From positions 1-18,172 of the forward strand of contig JAKISR010000037.1 in NCBI GenBank assembly GCA_021648465.1: a DNA stretch of 18,172 nt. Direction: 5' to 3'. Shown one piece after another: positions 7,269 through 13,583 of this stretch (its first letter is position 1; each line of letters begins with the position of its first letter). The stretch comes from Sulfurimonas sp. Lineage in GTDB: Bacteria > Campylobacterota > Campylobacteria > Campylobacterales > Sulfurimonadaceae. The position numbers and the translations under genes were made by a program. Below the pieces are notes generated by a model. It was not told the origin of the DNA. It made no database searches and saw only the letters and a program-made list of their open reading frames with translations.

Positions 7269-8471
7269 ATGACAAAACTCTCTTTTAAAACCTCAATTTT
7301 TCTACTGCTCTTTTCCTTAATATTTGTAAATACACTTTACGCTCAAGAAAAAACTGATACAAAAAAACAAGCTGAAAACAATCCTGTTGTTATGATAAAA
7401 CATGCTCCTTTTGCAAAAAAAGATTGTGCAGCTTGTCATACAGACAAAGATGGAAAATCAGGAAAATTGATAATTGATGGAGCAGGTTTATGTTTTAAAT
7501 GTCATGACAGCTATGAAAAAAATGATTTTATACATGGTCCAGTTGGTGCTGGAGCTTGTCTACTTTGTCATAATCCACACGAATCAGAAAACCCAAAACT
7601 TTTAAATAATAAAAGCATAAACAACTTATGTACTACTTGTCATGCAGATAAAAATGATATGTTAAATAGTGGAGATGAAATTCACCCACCAGTGGCAGAT
7701 AGTTGTATAAATTGTCATGACCCACATGCAGAAAAACATCAATTTCAATTAAAAGCAGATAGACAAAAAGATTTGTGTTTTATGTGTCATACAGATAAAA
7801 AAGATAGAGTTACAAACTCAAAAAATAAACACGGTGCAATAGAGATGGGTGACAAATGTCTTGGATGTCATGATCCACATAGTTCACCTTCTCCTAAATT
7901 ATTAAAAGCAGAAGATTCAAAAGCTATCTGTTTAACTTGTCATAGTGCTTCACTTCCTAGAGAAGAAGATGGGAAAATGCTAATGAATATGGGTGAGCAT
8001 CTTGCAAACAATCCTAATTTTCATGGTCCCGTAATATGGGGAGATTGTGCAGCTTGTCACGATCCTCATGGTTCTGATAACTTTAGAATACTTAAACAAC
8101 CTTTCCCTGAAAAATCAGCTATAAAATTTACTCCTGATGGTTATCTTTGTTTTAAATGTCATGAACCTAAAAAGATGACAGAAAAATTCACAACAGAGTT
8201 TACAAATTTTAGAAATGGTAAAAGTAATACTCACTTTTTGCATGTTAAAACAAAAAGGATATCATGTAAAACTTGTCATGATTATCATGCATCAAAAGAT
8301 CTTCCTCATCATCTAAGAAATGAATCATCTTTTGGTTCTGCTAAATTTTCTCTTAGATTTATAGAAACCCCAACTGGTGGTTCTTGTAATCCAATTTGTC
8401 ATACCAGAAGATACTATGATAGAGTAGATCCAGTAAATGTAAGAAGCAATAAACCTCTTAAGAAGCAATAA
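7269..8471 (+). CDS. Secreted dodecaheme c-type cytochrome (doubled CXXCH family)
   Basis: A 400-residue protein with a signal peptide (hydrophobic core about residues 9-21, likely cleavage after LYA near 25) and twelve potential heme c sites: eleven CXXCH motifs and a final CX3CH (CNPICH). The motifs come in pairs separated by repeats of the type CxxCHDPHxS...LLK, the signature of doubled-CXXCH cytochromes, with many extra histidines available as distal ligands. It should be exported by Sec, receive its hemes in the periplasm and carry electrons there or at the outer membrane. It follows modC by 51 bases but has its own promoter, so a link with molybdoenzyme respiration is only positional. 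No membrane anchor or NapC-type helix is present. Electron donor and acceptor are unknown. Confidence 0.88.
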   Translation: MTKLSFKTSIFLLLFSLIFVNTLYAQEKTDTKKQAENNPVVMIKHAPFAKKDCAACHTDKDGKSGKLIIDGAGLCFKCHDSYEKNDFIHGPVGAGACLLCHNPHESENPKLLNNKSINNLCTTCHADKNDMLNSGDEIHPPVADSCINCHDPHAEKHQFQLKADRQKDLCFMCHTDKKDRVTNSKNKHGAIEMGDKCLGCHDPHSSPSPKLLKAEDSKAICLTCHSASLPREEDGKMLMNMGEHLANNPNFHGPVIWGDCAACHDPHGSDNFRILKQPFPEKSAIKFTPDGYLCFKCHEPKKMTEKFTTEFTNFRNGKSNTHFLHVKTKRISCKTCHDYHASKDLPHHLRNESSFGSAKFSLRFIETPTGGSCNPICHTRRYYDRVDPVNVRSNKPLKKQ

Positions 8472-8477
8472 ACTCCT
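8440..8477 (+). repeat. 19-bp tandem duplication across the cytochrome stop codon
   Basis: Two adjacent 19-base units, 8440-8458 and 8459-8477, share the first 15 bases (taagaagcaataaac) and differ only in the following few. The first copy is read as RSNKP; the second, in another frame because 19 is not a multiple of three, gives KKQ and the stop codon. This looks like a recent slippage duplication that reset the C terminus. Confidence 0.7.
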
Positions 8478-8485
8478 TAAAAAGT

Positions 8486-8821
8486 TTAATAATGCACTGC
8501 TAACCAAATACTCTCTTGGTTAGGAAGTGTCCAAGAAACTTTATGCTTTTTAAAAGCTTGGATATTTATATAATCCCCCGCTTTTAATCTAATATCTTCC
8601 TCATCTAAAAATGATAAAATAGCTTCACCTTTTAATAAAATTACCCATTCATCGCTTTCTTGACTATACCACTTAAACTCTGTAGTTGCTTGCCCATATG
8701 AGATTATTCGCTCAATCTTTATATCATTTTTTGATATAATCGTCTCAAAAACTTCTTTATTTAAGTCTTTTGGAATTAATTCAAGAATATTTGATTTTTC
8801 AGTTAAAACAGGCACTAACAT
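8486..8821 (-). CDS. Small cupin-domain protein
   Basis: 111 residues forming one cupin barrel. The core reads SDEWVILLKGEAILSF, then DIRLKAGDYINIQAFKKHKV. This matches a group of small bacterial cupins that have lost most of the classical HxH metal ligands; H in KKHKV is the one clear ligand remaining, with E in DEW as a possible second. The substrate is unknown. The ATG at 8821 lies 23 bases inside the end of the MEMO-like gene, with AGGA immediately before it, so it is translationally coupled to the AmmeMemoRadiSam operon. That makes it a candidate fourth component, though small cupins also occur alone elsewhere. The gene end faces the cytochrome gene, only 14 bases away. Confidence 0.8.
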   Translation of the reverse strand: MLVPVLTEKSNILELIPKDLNKEVFETIISKNDIKIERIISYGQATTEFKWYSQESDEWVILLKGEAILSFLDEEDIRLKAGDYINIQAFKKHKVSWTLPNQESIWLAVHY

Positions 8822-9581
8822 ATCCTACAACTCTACTTTCATCACTACTCGCATCTGCACTAGTTTTATAATCTAGTATATGTGAAGTTAAATTATTGTT
8901 TTTAGCACTTTTTATTACTGCTTCAAGTCCTATTTTTCCACATGCTTCGCATTCAGTGTTTAACAAATTAATATCTAATTTTTTTATAGCAGAGATACAT
9001 ATACTATCTAATTTATTTGCTTTATCCAAATTATAAAAATGGCTTAAATCTGTACTTATTATAATCCCACAATCTTCTTGTTTTAAAATAAAATCTATAA
9101 TCTTTGAAACATTATATGAATCTACTCTAGAATAAACTAACTCTAGCATATTTACATTTTTTAAATAGTATTTTATAAAAGGAAACTGTGTTTCTGTACT
9201 ATGTTCTGCGTGAGCTTGTTCTAAAGATTTTAACTCAAATCTATCATATAATTTTTTTGCTAAGTCTTTTGCACTTAGAATTTCCCCAAAAGGTGTATCA
9301 TAACTATCAAAATTACAAAGGCTTATGCCATCAAATAAATGTTGATGAGATGGGCCAATAACAATAATATTTTTTAGATGAGATTTTTGCAAAATTTTAT
9401 AAGCTATGTTGGCACTATATCCAGAATATATATATCCAGCATGAGGAACAATAACAACTTTGGAGTTTATAGTTTTAGCATTTATTTTTTTATATAATTT
9501 ACTAAAATATTCAAAATATCTAATTATCTCACTTGAGTTATTGGGATAAAAACTACCAGCTACACTCATTTTTCTTTTCAT
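8799..9581 (-). CDS. amrB: AmmeMemoRadiSam system protein B (MEMO-like)
   Basis: A 260-residue MEMO1-family protein, structurally related to class III extradiol dioxygenases. The presumed metal-site residues are present: H47 in VPHAGYIYSGY, H79/H81 in GPSHQHLF, and C214 in ACGKIGLEAVI, equivalent to human MEMO1 H49, H81 and C244. The conserved EHSTETQFPF (from about 126) and STDLSHF (from about 176) also fit. The chemical role in bacteria is not established. The start at 9581 is chosen because a GGAG lies seven bases before it and it overlaps the radical SAM stop as ATGA. A longer reading from 9620 would add 13 residues inside the previous gene and lacks support. It sits between the radical SAM and cupin genes, overlapping both. 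Confidence 0.88.
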   Translation of the reverse strand: MKRKMSVAGSFYPNNSSEIIRYFEYFSKLYKKINAKTINSKVVIVPHAGYIYSGYSANIAYKILQKSHLKNIIVIGPSHQHLFDGISLCNFDSYDTPFGEILSAKDLAKKLYDRFELKSLEQAHAEHSTETQFPFIKYYLKNVNMLELVYSRVDSYNVSKIIDFILKQEDCGIIISTDLSHFYNLDKANKLDSICISAIKKLDINLLNTECEACGKIGLEAVIKSAKNNNLTSHILDYKTSADASSDESRVVGYVSACFN

Positions 9582-10567
9582 CGCCAAACTCCTTTTATAA
9601 ACTCTTGACACTTTGAGCATTTTGAATTAACAATACTTAGTATATTTGAATCAAATCCTACCCTTTCAATTAATTTTTCTTGGCATTTATAACAATATGT
9701 ACTATTGTCATTATAAATATTTCCAAGATAAACATATTTTATACCAAAACCTTTTGCAATATTTTTAGCTTTTTGTAATGTTTGAATTGAAGTGCTTGGA
9801 GTATCAAGCATCTTATAATCAGGATGAAAAGCACTAAGATGCCATGGTATATCTAACCCCAATTCAGATGAAATAAACTCAGCCATCTTATCAAGCTCAT
9901 CATCACCATCATTTACTTCAGGAATTATAAGTGTTGTTATCTCTAACCAAATATCACTTTTAGCAAATCCTTTGAGAGACTCCAATACTCCATCCAAATT
10001 AGTTTTTAAAACTTTTTTATAATAATCTGGTGAGAAACTCTTAAGATCAATATTTACAGCATCAACCCATGACTTCATATCCTCTAAAACCTCTTGTGAC
10101 TCATATCCACTAGATACAAACACATTTTTTATACCTTTTGTTTTTGCTAAAATTCCTATATCTTTAGCATATGGATACCAGATAGTTGGCTCATTATATG
10201 TATAACTTATACTCTCTACCTCATTTTTTACTGCTATATTTACTATATCTTCTGGACTATATACAATACTCTCATCAATTAGATTTGTTTGTGAGATTGA
10301 ATGATTTTGACAAAATGGACATCTAAAATTACATCCAACTGTTCCAATAGACAAAGACTTAGAAGATGGTAAAAAATGATAAAGTGGTTTTTTCTCTATA
10401 GGGTCTATATGGATAACACTTGGGTGTCCATAGGTTTTATTTACAAGCTTTGAGTCAATATTATAATTCACTCCACAAATAGCGTGTTTACCTTCATGCA
10501 GTTTACAATAATGTTTACATAAAAGACATATTATTGTCTTTTCATCTTTATAGCGATAGTATTGCAT
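9578..10567 (-). CDS. amrS: AmmeMemoRadiSam system radical SAM enzyme
   Basis: A 329-residue radical SAM protein. The [4Fe-4S]/SAM-binding motif is CNFRCPFC (C79, C83, C86), preceded by SIGTVG, and the chain resembles pyruvate formate-lyase activases. Four cysteines at the N terminus (C14, C17, C21, C31: CLLCKHYC then CGVN) and four near the C terminus (C292, C295, C317, C320: two CxxC pairs) could hold extra metal. The family is always found as a partner of AMMECR1- and MEMO-like proteins, but its product is not known to me. The ATG at 10567 lies 20 bases inside the end of the AMMECR1-like gene, and the stop overlaps the MEMO-like start by four bases, so the three proteins are made together. 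Confidence 0.9.
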   Translation of the reverse strand: MQYYRYKDEKTIICLLCKHYCKLHEGKHAICGVNYNIDSKLVNKTYGHPSVIHIDPIEKKPLYHFLPSSKSLSIGTVGCNFRCPFCQNHSISQTNLIDESIVYSPEDIVNIAVKNEVESISYTYNEPTIWYPYAKDIGILAKTKGIKNVFVSSGYESQEVLEDMKSWVDAVNIDLKSFSPDYYKKVLKTNLDGVLESLKGFAKSDIWLEITTLIIPEVNDGDDELDKMAEFISSELGLDIPWHLSAFHPDYKMLDTPSTSIQTLQKAKNIAKGFGIKYVYLGNIYNDNSTYCYKCQEKLIERVGFDSNILSIVNSKCSKCQEFIKGVWR

Positions 10568-11120
10568 TAAATTTATCTTCTACTGAATCAACATGGTATC
10601 TATAAATAATTGGGTGTTGTGCAAAGATTGACATATCAACACCAGCTTTCATACTTAGATGTTGTAAAAAAAGTTTAGGTGTTGATAATTGCTCCCAAAC
10701 TTGAGGTAAAAATGTTGCACTATATCCATGGTGTTTTAAAATAAGTCCATCAATATTAGGCTTAATCTTTTGACACAAATCTTCAAAATCTTCATACTTT
10801 AGTAAGATAGGCTCACTTAAAAGTGAAACTTCTAACGTTAAATTTTCAAGCTCTTTCATATCTAAAGGCTTAAATCTTGGGTCACTAAAGCTTGCTGAGA
10901 TAGCATTAGTAAATATATCTTCATATAATATGCGATATGCTACTAAAGAACCTATACAACCTCTCAGCTCACCATTATATTTTAAAGTTACAAAAGTAGC
11001 TCCATCAATATTTAAAAAAGCATACTTTTTTAAAAGCTTCTCTCTATCAAAAAAATATCCATTATCAAATCTACTTAAAATAGCACTTTTTGCAATACTT
11101 AATAAAATAGCATCTAACAT
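10548..11120 (-). CDS. amrA: AmmeMemoRadiSam system protein A (AMMECR1-like)
   Basis: 190 residues of the AMMECR1 family. The hallmark LRGCIG is at about residues 52-57, followed by FSDPRFKPLDMKELENLTLE, and later KHHGYSATFLPQVWEQL, all typical of the fold. The human homologue is linked to a contiguous gene deletion syndrome, but the biochemical activity is unknown in any organism. It opens the overlapping block amrA-amrS-amrB-cupin. AGGAG stands five to six bases before the ATG. Forty-four bases separate it from the permease gene upstream, so the block may share a longer transcript with that gene. Confidence 0.9.
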   Translation of the reverse strand: MLDAILLSIAKSAILSRFDNGYFFDREKLLKKYAFLNIDGATFVTLKYNGELRGCIGSLVAYRILYEDIFTNAISASFSDPRFKPLDMKELENLTLEVSLLSEPILLKYEDFEDLCQKIKPNIDGLILKHHGYSATFLPQVWEQLSTPKLFLQHLSMKAGVDMSIFAQHPIIYRYHVDSVEDKFNAILSL

Positions 11121-11164
11121 ATTAGCTCCTATTTTTTTTAACCTTTAATAAATATACTATCATA

Positions 11165-12475
11165 TTAGTGCTTATTAAGTTTTGAAAATAGCCAAGCCCC
11201 AAAAGTTAACAAAATATATAATCCAAAAATAAAATAAAGTTGTTCTATTTGGGTTGTTAGTTCATAATATAAGATAAGTAGTGTTCCCATTGCTAAGCCT
11301 ATCATAGCTAGTATTGTTAATATTAGGGATGAATTTGTGCGTTTGTATATTTTAAAATTTGTATATGCCATAATCATTGAAACAAGTAAAAAAGTCACAC
11401 TTCCAAATTCTAGTATAACTTTTAAATTTCCAATTAAAATCAAACAAAAAGCGAGAGTAGCCATAGTTATAATAGAATAAATTGGAATTGCATTTTTTTT
11501 TATTGTTAAAATTTTTGGAAAATATCCATCTTTAGCAATAACTGACATCTGTCTTGATGCTCCAAAAAGAGTACCACTTATTGCACTACTTGTTGCTAAG
11601 AGTGCTCCAAGTATTACTAAGTCCGTACCCCAATGCCCTAAAATCTTATCAGCTCCAGAGGCTAAGGCATACTCTTTATTTTGGACTATATCTGCGAGAG
11701 GGATAGCTAATATAGCCCCTATAGATAAAACCACATATATTAAAATTGCCAAAAATATAGAGCTGTAAATTGCTCTTGGAATATTTTTTTCTGGGTTATC
11801 CATCTCATTAACTGCATTTATAACAAGTTGAAACCCCTCAAAAGCTACAAAAGTAAGTGAAGCAGCGATTAAAATAGGTAGTATTTTTATATCGTCACTT
11901 TCTTGAATAAGGACTGGAAGAGTTGTATTTGAATTATTAATAAGCACAAATGAGATAATAATTAAGATAATTAGTTTAGAATAAACCATTAAATCTTCTA
12001 TTTTTCCCATCCCTTTTACGCTCCAAATATTTATAAGTGTAAATATTAAGATTATAAACCCAGCAACAGCTTTACGAATCCACTCGCTATCCCCAAACTC
12101 AAAGCCACTTATGGCATAAGCTGAAAAAGTGTATGCGTACAAGGCTAAGGTACTAATATATCCAAAAATAACCCACCAACCAATAAGTGATGCAAAAAAT
12201 TTTGATGATGGAAAAGTCTTTTTGAAAAAAGAGTAAGTTGCACCTTCATCTTTATAGTAAACTCCAAGTTTAATATATGAGTATGCTGCTAAAGAAGCAA
12301 GTAGTCCACCAAATATAAAAGCTATAGGAGTGAATGCCCCTATCATTGAAACTGAAATACCTAAAACGGTAAATATTCCACCACCAATCATACCGCCAAG
12401 AGCGATAGCTACAAGCTCAAAAATTCCTAAATCTTTATCTCTTTTTCTATGAATATTCTTGATATGTTTAATCAT
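11165..12475 (-). CDS. APC-family amino acid/polyamine permease
   Basis: 436 residues with about twelve predicted membrane segments, fitting the amino acid-polyamine-organocation superfamily. The glycine-rich ALGGMIGGGIFTVLG near residues 26-40 is the unwound first helix that binds substrate in LeuT-fold carriers; AFEGFQLVINAVNEMDNPEKN (about 211-231, helix 6 and its loop) is equally typical of APC proteins. It should be a proton- or substrate-driven importer or exchanger in the inner membrane. The substrate cannot be read from the sequence. It lies between the TIGR01777 gene (38 bases upstream) and amrA (44 bases downstream) on the same strand, so all may be co-transcribed. The ATG at 12475 gives the short basic N terminus expected for the family. 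Confidence 0.85.
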   Translation of the reverse strand: MIKHIKNIHRKRDKDLGIFELVAIALGGMIGGGIFTVLGISVSMIGAFTPIAFIFGGLLASLAAYSYIKLGVYYKDEGATYSFFKKTFPSSKFFASLIGWWVIFGYISTLALYAYTFSAYAISGFEFGDSEWIRKAVAGFIILIFTLINIWSVKGMGKIEDLMVYSKLIILIIISFVLINNSNTTLPVLIQESDDIKILPILIAASLTFVAFEGFQLVINAVNEMDNPEKNIPRAIYSSIFLAILIYVVLSIGAILAIPLADIVQNKEYALASGADKILGHWGTDLVILGALLATSSAISGTLFGASRQMSVIAKDGYFPKILTIKKNAIPIYSIITMATLAFCLILIGNLKVILEFGSVTFLLVSMIMAYTNFKIYKRTNSSLILTILAMIGLAMGTLLILYYELTTQIEQLYFIFGLYILLTFGAWLFSKLNKH

Positions 12476-12513
12476 CTGAAATAAAACCTAAATAAAATAG
12501 AGTTTCCATAAAT

Positions 12514-13386
12514 CTATTGTACTATATCTTTTAAAGCATCTTCAAATTTTTCATAACTAAAAACAAACCCGTGTTCCAGTAGTTTTATAGGATAAACCTC
12601 TTTTGAATCCAACATTACAGTAGAACCCTCTCCAAAGACTAGTTTAAGCATAAAAGGTGGTATAGTAAAAAATGTTGAACGATTTAACACCTCTCCTAAA
12701 ATATTTGTCTGCTCAATATTTGATAAAGGATATGGGCTAGTGAGATTTATTGAACCTCTTATATCTGGTGTTTTAATTATAAATTCAAAAGCTCTCATCA
12801 AATCATCAATATGAACCCATGAAACCATTTGCTCTCCACTTCCAAGTTTTCCGCCCAAGCCTATTTTAAAAGGAGGTAACATTTTTTGCATTGCACTACC
12901 CTCTTTAGCATAAATAACACCAAATCTAGTTTGTACACATCTTACATCAAAAACCTCTGCTTTTCTTGCTTCACCCTCCCAGTCTTGGCATAGCTTTGAC
13001 AAGAAATCATTTTCATAATTTTCTGACTCATCATCATGTATATGTATAGAATCATAAATACCAACAGCAGAAGCTGATATAAAAAGTTTTGGTTTTTCTT
13101 TGCAGAGGGATATCGCTTTACCCACTTTTTTAGTTGTATCTATGCGACTTTCATAAAGACTTTTTTTGTAAGTATCACTCCATCGAGTTAAAATAGTAGT
13201 ACCGCTAAGGTTGATTAAAATATCGCTGCCATCTATCAGTTGTGCTATGTTCTCTACTGTTGTATTTTCTCTTATTTTTAAACCAATGACTTCATTATGT
13301 TGCAAGTGAAACATCTCTTCAAGTTTTGAGCCAATTAAACCACTTTTACCACAAATAGCTATTTTTAATCTATTTCCTATTGACAT
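12514..13386 (-). CDS. TIGR01777 family NAD(P)-dependent epimerase-like protein
   Basis: An extended short-chain dehydrogenase/reductase of the YfcH/TIGR01777 group. The nucleotide-binding GKSGLIG (GxxGxxG) follows the first beta strand at residues ~8-20; SASAVGIYD carries the active-site serine and tyrosine region; VSWVHIDDLMRAFEFI and GSINLTSPYPLSN are family signatures, and the C-terminal ~45 residues form the DUF1731 tail. The substrate is unknown. The start at 13386 (MSIGNRLKIAICG) is preferred: AAGGA sits about seven bases before it and the Rossmann fold begins at once. The frame stays open upstream to 13473, but that would run through the promoter and into the palindromic element, so the extra 29 residues are rejected. 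Confidence 0.85.
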   Translation of the reverse strand: MSIGNRLKIAICGKSGLIGSKLEEMFHLQHNEVIGLKIRENTTVENIAQLIDGSDILINLSGTTILTRWSDTYKKSLYESRIDTTKKVGKAISLCKEKPKLFISASAVGIYDSIHIHDDESENYENDFLSKLCQDWEGEARKAEVFDVRCVQTRFGVIYAKEGSAMQKMLPPFKIGLGGKLGSGEQMVSWVHIDDLMRAFEFIIKTPDIRGSINLTSPYPLSNIEQTNILGEVLNRSTFFTIPPFMLKLVFGEGSTVMLDSKEVYPIKLLEHGFVFSYEKFEDALKDIVQ

Positions 13387-13417
13387 ACATAATTCCTTAC
13401 AGCAAATATTTACCTTT

Positions 13418-13423
13418 ATTATA
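13418..13423 (-). promoter_or_regulatory. -10 box for the TIGR01777 gene
   Basis: On the minus strand TATAAT reads from 13423 to 13418, about 31 bases before the ATG at 13386, a normal distance for a short leader. The -35 position at 17-bp spacing falls at 13441-13446, inside the palindromic element, and is a poor match (ACTAAT). The element ends one base upstream of this box. Confidence 0.5.
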
Positions 13424-13424
13424 A

Positions 13425-13547
13425 ATAATTGAACCCTCTGATTAGTTAGCCAATAGATTCCCTGTCGTAGCATGGAATGACGAAAGTACCGTCACTCTCA
13501 GCTTGACTGGGAGTCTAATTTATGATTTATTCAGAGGGTTCAATTAT
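13425..13547. mobile_element. 123-bp MITE-like inverted-repeat element
   Basis: Perfect 17-bp terminal inverted repeats, ATAATTGAACCCTCTGA at 13425-13441 and its complement at 13531-13547, enclose about 90 bases. The interior is itself two-fold symmetric: TAGATTCCC at 13454-13462 pairs with GGGAGTCTA at 13509-13517, with GTC/GAC next to them. Each half can also fold alone (ATTCC...GGAAT at 13457-13478; ACTCTC...GGGAGT on the right). The halves resemble degenerate ATTCCC-n-GGGAAT repeats such as Neisseria dRS3. There is no coding capacity, so if mobile it moves in trans. I see no clear target-site duplication. It lies 37 bases past the helicase stop and 39 bases before the epimerase start, and as RNA it would form a long stem between the two genes. 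Confidence 0.7.
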
Positions 13548-13583
13548 ATGTAAAAAAGTCCTTTAGTATAAATTATTGTTGTT

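Noticed and set aside
9582..9620. Longer start for the MEMO-like protein
   Set aside because: The shorter start has a GGAG at proper spacing and the typical four-base overlap; the added residues lie within the radical SAM coding end.
13387..13473. 29-residue N-terminal extension of the TIGR01777 protein
   Set aside because: It is translated from the palindromic element and the promoter; a good ribosome-binding site and the Rossmann fold point to 13386.
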